Shown here: one piece after another, positions 22,105-34,180 of the stretch
How positions within the stretch are numbered: position 1 is the first letter of the stretch
How the letters are laid out: every line of letters starts with the position of its first letter
Source: Cylicocyclus nassatus
Lineage: Eukaryota > Nematoda > Chromadorea > Rhabditida > Strongylidae
Direction of reading: 5' to 3'
Assembly: GCA_958299035.1 (NCBI GenBank)
Contig: CATQJL010000223.1
Location: 75,161,600-75,225,599 of the forward strand
Length of the DNA: 64,000 nucleotides
The notes under the pieces: model-generated
Told to the model about the DNA's origin: nothing
The model's input: the letters and a program-made list of their open reading frames with translations, nothing else
The model's database searches: none
Made by a program: the position numbers and the translations under genes

Positions 22105-23165
22105 TTATGCAGGGTTTGCTCTTTTTGTCAGATGTCTCCATGTCGTCCTATTTGAAGCAAGTTCTTCGTCACTAACAAGTTCTCGCAGATCGGCCTTCAT
22201 TCTGTCCATCCACCTCATCTTGAGTTTTACCTCTGGGTTGCCTGGTGTTTCCACAGCCAGGGCTTACTTCGTGATATGACTTTCACCACTTCTGCGCACA
22301 TGCCCATACATTGTAACTTCTTTTCCTGCATTTTCTGGTCAATTGGAGCTACTTTCATTTGCTCTCTTATGGTATCATTGCAGATGTGATCCTTCAGTGT
22401 GACTCTTAAGGTCCATCTTAGCATCCTTGTTTCCATGGCACTAAGCTTGCGCTCCTCGTTCCGCGTACAAGGCCAGCATTCACTGCCATACAGTGCTGCT
22501 GGACGAGTAACGGTCCGATACAGTTGGGAATTGAGATGCGTCGGCATTCTTTTGTCGCGCAGAACTCCTGTCAAGATTCTCCATTTCATCCATGCTGTAT
22601 TCATCCTGCTGGCGAGCTCCTCTTATAAGCTTTCCTCCGCTAAAATGTAACTGACTAGGTACTTGTATAACGTTGTCTTCTTTAGCTCTTAACCATCAAT
22701 GCTTATGGTACCAGGAGTTTGTTTCCCCACTTCCATATCCGTCTTCCTGGTGTTGAGCTTCAAACCATGCAGCTCTAACCTGTTTTTCCAGTTTTGTATC
22801 TCGTCTTGTAGCTTCTTTCTAATATCTGCTATCAAGACCACATCATCTGCAAAGAGAGGTGACCAAAGAGGATCGCGTTTGAGCGGTTCCATCACGGCGT
22901 TCATAACAGTGATGAAGAGCAAGGGAGAGAGAACTAAACCTTGGTGTACTCTAACCTGATTTGGAATTCTTTCGATTGCCCTGCAGCTGTTTGCACGTTG
23001 GCTTGAAGCGTTGTGGTAGATCAACTTCATTCACTGAACGTATTTTTTGGCATCCTGTGTTTCCGTAAGGCCTACCATATGACTTCATGGGATACCTTAT
23101 CGAAGACTTTCCGCGAATTCAGAAAGGCTGCATGCAATTTCTTCCTTTTCTCTATAATACCACAT
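22105..23165 (-). pseudogene. LINE 1 RT palm, thumb and C-terminus
   Basis: Contains ADDVVLIADIRKKLQDEIQN (the FADD active-site box), then GLKLNTRKTDMEV and YGSECWPCTRNEERKLSAME. At least two frame breaks separate the VPHEVIW-like region from the QG.VLSP region. An in-frame TAG replaces a tryptophan codon after HEVIW. Confidence 0.85.
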
Positions 23166-23185
23166 CACTATGGGTTGTTTCATAC

Positions 23186-24113
23186 TGCCGCACTGACTGC
23201 AGCAGACCGCAGCAGACTGCAGCAGACTGCAGCTGACCGCATTGACCGCAACGGCCGCACGATCGCTGCATTTTTTCGTAAAAGAGAAAATAGTTGCGAA
23301 TTACTCAAAACACCGTGATTTAAGCCTAGAAAGTTCATAGGTTTTAACTTACTCTTCTCAATCAAATTTTCATAACACGTTTCCTGCATAATCGCGCGCG
23401 GCGAAAAAGAGTGCAAAAGCCATTAGCCAAAAAAGGGACCTTATTTCTTAAACTGTGTGCTACATCTGCAATCAGCATGTCGAATAAGCTCCATACCCAA
23501 AGTTCTGAGCGGATTCGAAGTGTTTGAATTTTGTCGCTTGTGAAGGACTCCTATGCTTTCCTGAAAGATGGGAACAAGAATTCAGTTTCTATTAGTATCC
23601 AAAAGTATCTATGTTGTAGACGGTACACATCGGTATCGAAACCACAGTCTTTCTCTTTAATATCGAAGCAAAGGAAAGTTGCGACGTCGCACGCGTCGTT
23701 CGCATTGTCGCATTTCGTTGCAACTGTTGTTCGATTTGTGCTCAAATCTCCTCAACGAATATCGGCGGCACAACTCTACAGAGCCGTTTGAAAAGTAAAA
23801 GCTTAGACCTTTGACTTGATAACCTTGGACTTTAAGAAAACCTTTTGTAAACCCCAAAAAGATCCTCCAAGGCAGCGTGCTGCACCATGTGTAGCATCGG
23901 CCCGAAACGTGTTAATATTTGTTCAGATTCTTTTGTCATTGCATATACCTATTTTGCTCCCGCTCGTATTGTCTGTTGGGGCATATATTGTTAAGAGACT
24001 GTTTAAGCTACAACCATTTATACTCCACCTTCACGAAAGGATGTAGCGATCTGTGTGGCCTCGCGGTCAATGCGGTCAGCTGCAGTCTGCTGCGGTCAGT
24101 GCGGCAGTCTAAA
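23186..24113. mobile_element. Fold-back element inserted in LINE 1
   Basis: Ends CTGCCGCACTGACTGCAGC and its inverse GCTGCGGTCAGTGCGGCAG, both followed inward by GCAGACTGCAGCTGACCGCA and CATTGACCGC. LINE reading resumes on either side, so the insertion is about 0.93 kb. The GCAGACT word is repeated extra times in the left arm. No target duplication could be read with certainty (flanks ...TTTCAT and TCTAAAA). No transposase recognised; superfamily unassigned. Confidence 0.75.
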
Positions 24114-25990
24114 ACACCTATCCGAGAGGAATGTATTGCGTCGGTTGTACCTACTCCTTTCACGGATTCGCACTGATTCGGTGACAACTCTACGATATCT
24201 CAAAGACGCGTTTAGATTATTCGCTAGAAATTTTTTGGAATGTGGCTCATTTCGGATTGGTCAGTAGGATGCAAAGTCTGTTATGCCTCCTTTGTTCTTC
24301 CATATCAAAATCGTTGTGCTGATGTACCAGTCGTGAGGCATACTTTTGCTTTTTATGATTTGATTGAGGAGACTCGAACCAAGTGGCTCCAGATTGTCCA
24401 AATATCTTACAGAACTCGTTTGGTTTTCGCCTGGGCCAATCGCTTTGCCATTTTTTGTTTCCTATGGCTAACCATGCTTCCTCTTCCGTGATTGCCGGTA
24501 CTGGTTCTTCTATGGAGCTGGCTTCTGGGATGGAGTCAATGATGCGGTCTGTGGTGGCCAATTCTTTGAAGTAGGTTCTCCATCTCTAGGTGATCTCCTC
24601 GGTTTTCTTAGCATCCTACCAAGTTTGTCTTTGCATAAAAGAAGTGGCTGTCCAATTTATCTCACTTCTCCCTCGCGAAACTTCAGATAATCGTAGAGCT
24701 CTTTCAAACACACCTGTCTTGCATTCTTTACGGAAACCTTCGCAGCGTGTTTGGCTTGTTGGTATGTCTGGCATCGTCTTCCGACTTCGTCTTGTGCCAT
24801 CGCTTGTACGCATTCCTCTTCTCCCTTATGGCCTTTGGCACTTCGTCGTTCCACCACCATGTTTCTCCATATCCTCCTTTTTTCCTGGCTTTGTATTTCC
24901 CAGAATTATGTGTGCCACCTCATGGACTCGATCTTTCAGGCTCTCCCAGGATCGCTCTGGGTTTTCCTGCAAGCTTAGTATAGTTGTTAGCAGTGCTTGT
25001 TTCACCGTGTTGATGGGTTTCAATCTCCACCATTTAATGCGTGTACTGTTCTCTGTAGTTCTTCTGATGTGGCTATCCGTTGATATTTTGATGTCGAGAA
25101 GCAGTGGTTTGTGTTAAGTATGCAGTTCTCACCGTAACTTTGCAGTCCTTTACGTTTTTGAGGTCATGCGGCCAAATTGCCTAGAAGTCTATATGTGTTC
25201 TTCAGTTGCCACTCGCATATGTTACGAGGCGATCATCCTTCTTGATGTAGTAAGTGCTCGCCAAGACTAGATTATGAGCTGAGGCGAAGTCAGAATGCGC
25301 GTACCTTCTTCATTGCATGTTCCGTATCCGTGGCCTCTGTGACATTTCCCGACTTCTCCTCGCCTTTTCCCCACATGTCCGTTGAGGTCTGCTCCAAGGA
25401 ATGTCTCTCACACTGAAATTGAACTAATGTGGTCATCCAGCTCTTGCCAGAACGTGTCTTTTTCATCATCCTTGCTTCCGACTTGTGGCGCATAGGCAGT
25501 GATTATTATTCGTAGGATCTGTTTCCCAGTCTTTATCATGATGCTAATCAGACGATCGCTTATGCGCTCAACGTCAACTATATTGTTCCTTAGAGTCTCC
25601 AAGATAGCTATCCCAACCCCTCTGGTGCAGGTAGCACCGTCATAGAGGAGCTTATATCCAGCTCCGACGTCGCGTGACTTTGCCCCGCTCCACTTCGTTT
25701 TGTATGCAGGTTACATCAACTCGCCGTCTTTTCAGAAGATTTGCTAACTCTTGAAAACGAGGGGTAAGTGTACCCATATTGATGGTAGCTAGACGGAGAA
25801 TCTGCGATGCCTTGGATCGTTGCCTCTGATGAACTAGCCGCTTAAGCCGTTCCCGTTCACCTTGCTGAGACGGTTTCCCTCGCCTACTATTCGCATTCAT
25901 CGGGCTCGAATGCGCGTCGCCTTCGGGGGACACCATAGCCTTTACTCGGGATACTCTATAAGACATGCCTGCATTTATGATGGGAGGGGT
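24114..25990 (-). pseudogene. LINE 1 endonuclease and RT N-terminal half
   Basis: Includes the endonuclease pieces, a GGETWWWNDEVPKAIREKRN-like segment near 24860, and fingers-domain sequence ending DITDC-like and SYWPIR-like near 24250-24290. After the insertion the aligned sequence continues into EKRKKLHAAF. Broken by several stops. Confidence 0.8.
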
Positions 25991-26472
25991 GTCTCTCAGC
26001 CTGCTTGTCGCATGCCTTTCTTTGGAAGGGCAACCTGACGCTGGAATTGTGAGTAGAGTTTTTGCCGCAGAAATTAGGCTCAGGGTCCGTGACCATCAGC
26101 ACGGCAATGTTACGTAAAGCACTAACCACCGGACTAACTTTGCTCTAAGAACATCACTAGATGCGCATTTAGATGTTTCGCACAATAAATGTGGTCAAAG
26201 ACCGGAAAGGAAAGGGCAAAAAAAAAGCAATGGGATATTCATGTGTTTGCAAAATGCAAAGTTTACGCCAGCAAGTGGCTTTGATGTGCGCCGCTCGCGC
26301 TGCTGACGTGTTTCTCTCTTTTGCAGGTTCTCAAGCAGGCACGAGCCCAATCACCTGTTTCGCTTCATATATCGCGGGCACCAGTGCCGCCGCCTGTACG
26401 GGCTGTGACCCGTACATCTACCCCATCCCACACAGGAAATTGATAATTATCGCCCCTGGCCAGCTTCCCATA
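25991..26472. other. Upstream flank of LINE 1
   Basis: Possibly the LINE 5' region. On the + strand CTCTCTTTTGCAG (to 26325) precedes an open stretch reading VLKQARAQSPVSLHISRAPV then PPPVRAVTRTST; no donor or homology was found, so an exon is not claimed. Confidence 0.3.
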
Positions 26473-26844
26473 CTCAGACAGTCGAAGAGATAAGTCCGGC
26501 GGGCAAATGGCGCGAGTCTGCCACTCGCGCTCAGGAGCGCTACGGAGCTCTACCGTTTCATTTTAGTGCTGCGGGGCTCTCCCAAAACTGGCGCACTTCC
26601 GGAACAGAGATTTGCCCGTCCCGGAGAGGGGTCCCATTCGCCTGCTTGTGACGTCACCGCGACGTCACGATGAACGAATGGGACCCCTCTCCGGGATGCG
26701 CACTCTGCTCCGGAGGTGCTCCAGATTTGGTTAAGCCCCGAAGCACCGAAATGGGTGAAATGGGAGGGATCCGGAGCGCTCCAGAGCGCGAAGTGCCAGA
26801 CTCGCGCCATTTGCCCGCCGGAGGTATTACTTCGACTGTCTGAG
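26473..26844. mobile_element. CTCAGACAG-ended fold-back, 372 bp
   Basis: A near-complete palindrome: CTCAGACAGTCGAAG at the left and CTTCGACTGTCTGAG at the right, TA on both sides (26471-26472, 26845-26846). The arms hold GGCAAATGGCGCGAGTCTG, GGAGCGCT and GGGACCCCTCTCCGGG. The core has clustered GACGTCAC. The same family is at 46062-46453 and, partly, at 39074-39330 and 42305-42697. Confidence 0.88.
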
Positions 26845-26846
26845 TA

Positions 26847-27143
26847 GGTATCGCGCCGCCCACGTACGGCGCTCGTCAGACTGCCTTTCAGACTCCCCTA
26901 CTTTTGAGTGCGCTTCGCTTCCTTCTTTCTTCTTCTTCTCTTCGTTCATTATTCATATAATCTCCATTTCGAGCAAAAACGACAAGCAGAGTTGTGTACC
27001 TTCCAGTTGTGAAGGAAAAAGTTGTTTCAGCCGCAAAATCTCATCGCAGCTGGTTTCCAATAATTCCCTTTGCTGCCAATTGACTGGCGTTTTTCCCTTC
27101 TCTAATTTTCTATCGGCAATCTACGCTTTTAGAGGGCGGGGGA
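26847..27143. other. Spacer between repeats
   Basis: CT-rich stretch near 26925-26945 (TTCTTTCTTCTTCTTC); nothing else recognised. Confidence 0.3.
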
Positions 27144-27279
27144 AGAGATTTACACAACTTTAGTTTTAAAACCTTATCTCCAGACTATCGCAAGTATGGT
27201 TCAATGTCTGGGAGAGATTTATACAACTTTTGTTTTGAAACCCTATCTTCAGACTCGCAAGTATGGTTCAATGCCTTTC
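27144..27279 (+). repeat. Tandem duplication, 69 bp x 2
   Basis: AGAGATTTACACAACTTTAG...GTATGGTTCAATGTCTGGG repeats at 27213 with a few substitutions and a three-base deletion. Confidence 0.85.
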
Positions 27280-27458
27280 TTCAAAAAAAAAAAACGCTCA
27301 ATTTTCCAGTAGTTTTGAAATACATGCATCATGTAACTAACTAATAGTTTTGTAGTGAGGTTTTTCAATTCAAGGTTTGGTTTTCAAACAATCAGAATTT
27401 TTCTGTCAAAATTGACTCAGAGATGAACCCTCAGCTGCATACTGTTACTTTTCAACTA

Positions 27459-28168
27459 TTAGGTCGTTGCAAAAGTTTTGTCGTTTCATTTTCAAAAATT
27501 TGTAACTTCGCGAAATTTCGACGCATTTGCTTGCTTGTAATTTTATTAGAAAGAATAAGTCTTTCGCTTTCAAATGCTGTTCTGTGGAGCTTCTGTTTTG
27601 TACTGGGTGCGGAGATAAAAATGGAAAACTAAGACCATATAAGCTTTGACCATTTCAAGTTAGGTCACCAAAAATCTGGAATGCTGCAGAAAAATCTGAA
27701 ATCCTCAGTACATATGTTTTTTGGCCTACCCTTTGCATCTGTGAAGAGTTTGCGCTGTTTGGACGTCCCTGTGAGAAGTTATGATTTTCGCGAAAATTGA
27801 CAAATTAATTGATTTTGGCGTTTTCCATAGTAAACTCGATATTCATAACTTCTCACAGAGACCTCCAAACAGCGCAAACTCTTCACAGATGCAAAGGGTA
27901 GGCCAAAAAACATATGTACTGAGGATTTCAGATTTTTCTGCAGCATTCCAGATTTTTGGTGACCTAACTTAAAATGGTCAAAGCTTATATGGTCTTAGTT
28001 TTCCATTTTTATCTCCGCACCCAGTACGAAACAGAAACTCCACAGAACAGCATTTGAAAGCGAAAGACTTATTCTTTCTAATAAAATTACAAGCAAGCAA
28101 ATGCGTCGAAATTTCGCGAAGTTACAAATTTTTGAAAATGAAACGACAAAACTTTTGCAACGACCTAA
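27459..28168. mobile_element. Mariner-like fold-back (TTAGGTCGTTGCAAAAG ends), 710 bp
   Basis: Almost perfect inverted arms of about 330 bp with ends TTAGGTCGTTGCAAAAGTTT and inverse, flanked by TA at 27457-27458 and 28169-28170. The loop is short (around 27790-27845). The arms differ at only a few positions, so the copy is young. No transposase. Confidence 0.92.
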
Positions 28169-30102
28169 TATTTTTCTGAAAAGAAACATGATTTTTGCAA
28201 ACATTTCATCAAGTGTTCAACATATTTACGACAGTACGACCTGCCGGTGGGTCGCACGTGTTCTGCCATTTCGGACAATGCGACCCACCGGTCGGTGTTA
28301 AGATTGCTAAAGCCCTAGCTTTGCCTGTTTACCATGGAATTCTACGGGCTTCTGGCACATGATTGAGAACACCTTGGCAAAGTTCCAGTCAGAGTGGTCC
28401 GAGCTCGGTATACTGAAATATAATGTTACGATAGGTAACTGTAGATAGATACAAGTCACGGACTTCCTCATTTTTCGCAACATGATGCTGTTTCTGATGG
28501 ATCAAATGTACATGCATGAGTAATACTGCGGGCAAGAGACTGGCGTTAACCCACCAAAAATAATAAATTATATTGATTTTATCGATTTTTTGCATTATTT
28601 ATCTCACTCAGAAAGCTCGAGTCTTATATATATGGATTTTGTAGCATACTAATTACGATGACAATAGTCTCAATTTCCAATACCACCTTCTTACATCAGT
28701 TTCTTAATATCTACGAAAATTCTACCGTACTGCTACCGTAGCCCCGCTGTGGGACAGTAGTAAACAAAGTGGACATAACAATTGTGATCTGCGCGTGAAA
28801 TAACCCCAACACAATTTTTCATGAAAAATCATGTTGGGTTCGTACAGAATGACTACCCTAACTTTATTGTATAATGCTAAGAACAAAAATAAATCATTCC
28901 TTGATAATCAGCGCCTTAGTTGACTTTTCTGGGAATAATCTTGGAGAAATGTTTAGAACTTCTTTCAGAAAGGCTACCATTTCGGACAATACGACCCACG
29001 GGTGGGTCGTAAATTTGACAAGGCGAAAATGGCTCGGTCCGGAACGGGAGTAATTGAAAAATACGCCTTTGTGCATATTTGTTGTGCTGCATTTTCCTAG
29101 CTGATATCAAAACTAAACACAAAGAAAACTACAATACTAAACAAACGCAAAAGAATTTTTACACCAACGTTTAGCGCTGATGTTGTGTATTTGCGCCGGC
29201 CAAAAGTGCTGACTGATGAAAAACATCAAACTATACCTTCCTACAAACACAATATGATTGCCGCAGCGAACTTGAACAATCATGGCAAAGGCTACTGCAG
29301 ATGACGCAGAAGCTTTTTAATTGAGCGGGCGCGAACGCGGCGAGCGCGTACCTTTACCGCTGAAAACTTTGCGTCTCATGCGCTCTGCGGTTAATAAAGC
29401 CGCGTTCTCGCCCATTAATATAGCGTTCGTCAGCAGCCTATGCTTCAAATTGCTTCAGAGTACTAACTCAAATGTATTCTTGAACATTTTTGCTGTTGAA
29501 GACTTTGGGGACATGTCATCATATTCAAAAACAACAAGATTATTATAGCTCCGTTCGTTTTATGCCTCTACATAAAATGTTGTATGCCTGGATTTGTACA
29601 AAGTATCTTGCGTGTCAATCCCAGTCTTCTTGGAACTATGCGGTCTTTACAAGATGTGCTACATTGCTAACATTCCAACTCTTGTTTCATTCTCTTCGCT
29701 CTAAAAACATTAACAAAAACATCAATGTGAGTGTTTTGAATAACAGCCGTTGCAGAGATGCAATTTTACAGCCGCAGTGCGATTCAGATGTGGTTTTCCA
29801 GTGAAAGCTCTGCTAGTTTGGAAAACCCTTTAGATTCTCCGAAAAGAACGAACCACCATCCATTTTTTGCTACAGGGTCACGGCAGCGTTTTTAGAGATT
29901 TTCTCGATGCATACTTGTATTTTTCAAGCGCTATGAAATTGTCGTTGATTACGAATATAAAAGGTGCTGAAACAACATAAAAGCTAATCACAAAATGCCA
30001 AGTAAATATAGTTGACAGCTGTTTCTCTCATAGTTTTAGGAAATGTGATCATGTGAAGTGTCTCAGACAACTGAAATATCAGATCGCTCGAAAAGCTGTA
30101 TT
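28169..30102. other. Gene-free stretch with GACCCACC hairpins
   Basis: CCGGTGGGTCGCA (about 28244-28257) faces TGCGACCCACCGG (about 28277-28289). A related perfect stem ACGACCCAC/GTGGGTCGT lies at about 28989-29008, both next to CCATTTCGGACAAT. These look like remnants of one element family. No exon supported. Confidence 0.45.
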
Positions 30103-30356
30103 AGGCCTAAGGCATACCTCACGCGATTTCAATCGCTGCGCGATCTGGTACTGCAACGACTCCTCATGACTGGTCGTAAACGCACTTTGCTTGGTCCGGA
30201 CTTGCTGCATTTATTACAACTTAGGGAATCTACGCGAGCAATCTGCCCATGCAACTAAGAGCCGCGCATGCTTAATCTGTAGACATCTGGCAACTTGCCA
30301 AGTCGCGAGGATGTGGCGATTTCGCGAAATCGCGAGAGGTATGCCTTAGGCCTTAG
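30103..30356. repeat. Short fold-back with CCTAAGGCATACCTC ends
   Basis: CCTAAGGCATACCTC at 30108 is inverted at about 30337-30352. GC-rich arms include CGCGATTTC and GAAATCGCG. The right part (ACATCTGGCAACTTGCCAAG) matches in reverse the block near 61115-61143, so this belongs to a dispersed family. Confidence 0.6.
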
Positions 30357-31521
30357 GTTTCGAACCTATCCCCAAAATTTGGTACAATAAAGATAGGAAC
30401 GCACTTCAAATTGTACTCGATGCAAAATCTTATTCTCATTGTAATATCCATGTGTCGAAGCAACAGTCATTAGGTTGGTGCTAAAGTAATGCGCATTTTG
30501 CCAGTTCTCACTTTAATGCACTATAGTATTCTAAAAATTCTGCGATAGAAATCACCAAAGGCAGCAAATTTTTCACAGTAGAGGGCACAAACACTACACT
30601 CATATCACAAACGATCAAAATATTAGGTTGTAATGGATCTTACCGGGCACTTTTGGAAATCTCACTTTCATACGCATTCTTTCGGCGCCCGGTCGGACTT
30701 TGACAACGAATTTTTTATATTGTTCAGTAAAGGAAAGCTGAAAGTTTTCAATCTTTTCCAAATTTCTAATTTTTATCGATGCCAAGACGTGTTTGACCTT
30801 CACATCAAGAAAAAAAAATCATTTCAACCAAAAAAATTTCACAATTTTCTTCCTACCCCCATTTTTTTTGTGCATGGATGATCTGACTGAGAAGCCTGTT
30901 AACTTCTGACTCGCAAACGCACTCGAGTTTTGTGATTTGCGCTCAGAAATTACAAGCTGTGGAACTTGCCTCTCACCGCAACTCTTTTTGCAGCTGACAT
31001 CGCTTCTGTGGGGATCGCCAGCTTGCATGATGGGTCCAAAACATGTGTAAGGCATTACCCCAACAACAATAATCAAAGATTTGGTCCACCCTGTGCAGAA
31101 CGACAAGACTCCAAGCTCATTTACTCGAAAAATGGTGCATTTTTAGCGCAAAAAATGATCGGTTTTCTAAACTTTGTAGAAAAACTTTTTTTTTGCATGT
31201 GGTCGCTCAAAGGTTCAAATAATGCTCCATAACAGCTCCAGCAGACTTCTATATAATTACAGCATTTGAGCCCTCTAGCTTGCATCGTGCCTGAGATAAT
31301 CCTGCACAAATAGGCCACTTTTTGCGACAACCTTTTCCTTTTCTGCGCATGTTGGTGGACCACAGTGAGGTGCTGGAAAACCAGCAATACAAATATATGT
31401 TGTGGACAAAATTGTCTTTGCAATGAAGTTTGTAGCTTCAAAAAAATTAATCTGCTTGAAGTTACAGCGATTTGAAAAAAAATTTCGCAAGTGCCCGGGA
31501 GCTTTCTTTACGACTTAACAA
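30357..31521. other. Gene-free stretch with a lone mariner-type end
   Basis: TTAGGTTGGTGCTAAAGTAAT at 30470 is the kind of end seen in mariner elements, and TATTAGGTTG recurs at about 30621 in direct orientation, so no complete element can be drawn. No exon recognised. Confidence 0.35.
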
Positions 31522-31540
31522 TCTTTTATATAAAGCTGAA

Positions 31541-31571
<31 letters not shown>

Positions 31572-31849
31572 ATGTCTGTCTGTCTGTATGTCTGTCTGTC
31601 TGTACGTATGTTCCGAATAAAAAATTCCATTTCTGAACCGATCGGGACCAAACTTGGCACACATACACTTCGGGCCCCGGCGGGTGTCATAGGCTACTTT
31701 TCGTCATCGATCGATATCGATTTTATCGATTTTTTGCAAAATTTTAGCTACGGGGCTGGGAGTTGGCACAGGGGGGTAATCGAGCATGCTGATCACCCCC
31801 GTGGGGGTGATCAGCATGCTCATACGGCGGAGCCGGGTAAGCCAGCTAG
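31522..31849 (+). mobile_element. Non-autonomous Helitron, 328 bp
   Basis: Begins TCTTTTATATAAAGCTGAA, has a TGTCTG microsatellite, shares CACATACACTTCGGGCCCCG with 13652-14490, and ends CGGCGGAGCCGG...AAGCCAGCTAG. A at 31521 and T at 31850 flank it. It has one copy of the unit that is repeated in the longer Helitron and a perfect hairpin GAGCATGCTGATCACCCCC/GGGGGTGATCAGCATGCTC near its 3' end. Confidence 0.9.
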
Positions 31850-33079
31850 TATTAACTAAAAAGCAAAAAAATTTTTCTGTAGCCTTGTTTTTAACTGATC
31901 GCAACTCACTTCAAAATACGTTGATATATACGATAAGTAGCCTATCTTTAGCCGCAAACAAGGACGAGCAAAGCTTTGGCTATTGCTCTATAATTGTGAA
32001 CCTTACAAGTTTTAATAAATGAAGCTAGAAACCCGTTTTAACCTCGGATAGGGCATGAAAAGAACTTCTTGATATTTTGCTATTTATTCAAAAAAACTTT
32101 AATGAAAAACTTTGTCCTGAAACAAAGACTAGAAAAAGCGCATTATTTTTGCACCAACTCAGTACAATAGATTCTTGCAGTTTCCAATTTATTTGTAATT
32201 GTCTAGTTTTAAGCAATATCGGATTTTCACTTAGGAGTAATAGTGAGCTGAGGACCAGCAAACAGAGCTCCTTCGCGATGCAATAGCCTTTTCCGTTCAG
32301 TTGACGTCCGGTACTCCTAGAAATCGTTTTCTGGGTAGACCTTCCGTTATGATCTATCCAATTGTGTCAGTTTTTCAAGTACCTTCGATTGCCGTTTTTC
32401 TTAATTCCACAATTGCGCACATAATAGCGAGAAATTCAAATCTTTTTATTTGAAGGAATAGTCGCTTGGATACAATTCAAAAAGATTTTGTCTGCCACTA
32501 TTCTGCGATATTTTATCACGAAATTTGGGACCAACCCAACATTTTATGCAGTGTTATAATGATATCGAGTTGGCACAAAGTTCTTCCACACTTTGAACAA
32601 AATTCGTTGTCTTTTGGCTATAAACTTCAAAAATTTAATATCTTTAATGGCAGCGTCCAAGCAAATCTGGGCTCATGAGGTTTTCGCCTGGTTGACAACG
32701 GGGTCCTGACTGGCGCACTGCCCAAGCGGCAAAACCTAAAGATGACTTCGCTCATCTTAGCATTACATTTGCTCTGGAATCATTCTCAAATCACTCGCTA
32801 ATTTGCGGCCGAGCGTGGTGTATTTGGGGACGTATTTCTCAGTCGCGCCCACTTTGCCTAAGTGCCTGTAAAGTGTGGACTCGAATATGATATCTCATTT
32901 TTGAGAATAATAGAAGATCAATGTTTTGCGATAAATGCTTAGTCGCCACTTTCTATTAATCTAACCACCAAGAACAGGTTGTCAAAATTGATGTCACGAA
33001 TTAAAGCTTAGTGCCAGAAAATTGCCAATAGACTAGCCTGCTTTTAAATTCTGAAAACTCCTAACAAGGTAAGCTTGTT
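31850..33079. other. Gene-free stretch
   Basis: No exon, splice-supported frame or transposon end recognised. Confidence 0.3.
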
Positions 33080-33452
33080 TGGTGGAAGTGGCCTTTTTGA
33101 ATGGGATGTATAACGCATTGAAGAGTATGAAAGATGATCTCAAACCTGCCTTCCTCATCTGCAGAACGTTTATGAACGAGAAGTTATGAGCGCTTGTTGA
33201 AGTAAAAGTTGAATGTGCATTTTTTGATAAAAATGAGTTGCTAAAACTTACTAGCCCTCAAATAGTGCTCAACTGAAAAGCTAGAAGAAGTATTACGGCT
33301 ATTTTTGTCCTACTTGCTAATTCAATTTTTTTACTTTAGTAGGCGCTCACTCTTCGTTCATAAACGTTCTGCAGGTAAGGAAGGCAGATTTGGAATCAGC
33401 ATCTTATGCTTTTCAGTTTCACCCTTCAAGTACATTCCATCTATCAGGTCCT
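33080..33452. repeat. Fold-back, ATCTGCAGAACG family
   Basis: CTGCCTTCCTCATCTGCAGAA with CGTTTATGAACG (33147-33180) is inverted at about 33345-33390. The CTGCAGAnCGnTTnTG...TTATgAGCG block links it to 7544-8742, 35566-36022 and 57485-57942. Confidence 0.65.
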
Positions 33453-34180
33453 TCGAAAAGTATGCACTAATGAATTTTAAACGAGCACAACTTTTTCCAG
33501 ATCCAACCTTTTTCCGCTAAATAAATTTTGTGTTTAGCAAATTTCTCGCAACACTTTTCTAGCGCTCTATGTTTTTTCCGCTCTCGCGAAATAATCTTAG
33601 AGGAATCAAAAAAGGTAAAAAGTGCTCTTGACAAACTAAGTTGTAAAAGGCCCTGTCACTTTTTGATAGGCGCCGAAGAAATAGAAAAATTGGTGATTGG
33701 TAGAGGAAGGTCCAATAAGTTTGAAAAATTAATAGGAACCTCTGTGCGCAGTTAATCCCTTTTGTGGAACCACTTTCATAAAAAAGTTTGGCAGCATCAT
33801 GGACGAGGATGGTAGGATCTCATCAGTTATAAGTGCAACTCTGCTCAATTCAAAATTCCGACAAACGGTCTTCAGAGCGATATCACACTATTCTGCTCTT
33901 ACAGTACAATCGCATCTTAGCAAGTTTATAGCGTACAAGACCAGCAGGATTACATTAATTTGAGTACATCAACCTTATGGAATGACTAATTGTTCTGGCC
34001 ATGCTTTCAATGTTTACTCCTACGATTTACCATAATGTCGCTTCTTGTAGCCGCAGTTGGCCAATATGTGCTGTAGTTATAACTCAGGTAAAGAAAGGAT
34101 GCTCCATCAAATTAAGAGTAACGAAAGCAGAGCCAACGCTCCCTCAATCTGCGAGCACGACAATTTGTAAGATATATATA
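33453..34180. other. Gene-free stretch
   Basis: Short open frames only, without homology. Confidence 0.3.

Larger units (their letters stand above)
22105..25990 (-). pseudogene. LINE 1: endonuclease / reverse transcriptase pseudogene
   Basis: A non-LTR retrotransposon read on the - strand, full-length in order but with many frameshifts and stops. An AP-endonuclease start reads LRLATINMGTLTPRFQEL (about 25700-25800) and IIITAYAPQVG (about 25490-25520). Next comes a linker with KRNAYKRWHKTKSEDDAR (24800 region). The RT follows: EEAWLAIGNKKWQ (about 24480), KVFDKVSHEVIW (about 23080-23120), then VHQGLVLSPLLF and the catalytic FADDVVL box (about 22840-22860). The C-terminus is RWMDRMKADLRELVSDEE...WRHLTKRANPA with stop at 22105-22107. 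The RT is split by the insertion at about 23186-24113. RTE-like by domain order; exact clade unsure. Confidence 0.88.

Noticed and set aside
28389..28595. Short - strand frame near TTATCGATTTTTTGC
   Set aside because: Resembles fragments of the Helitron repeat; no gene support.
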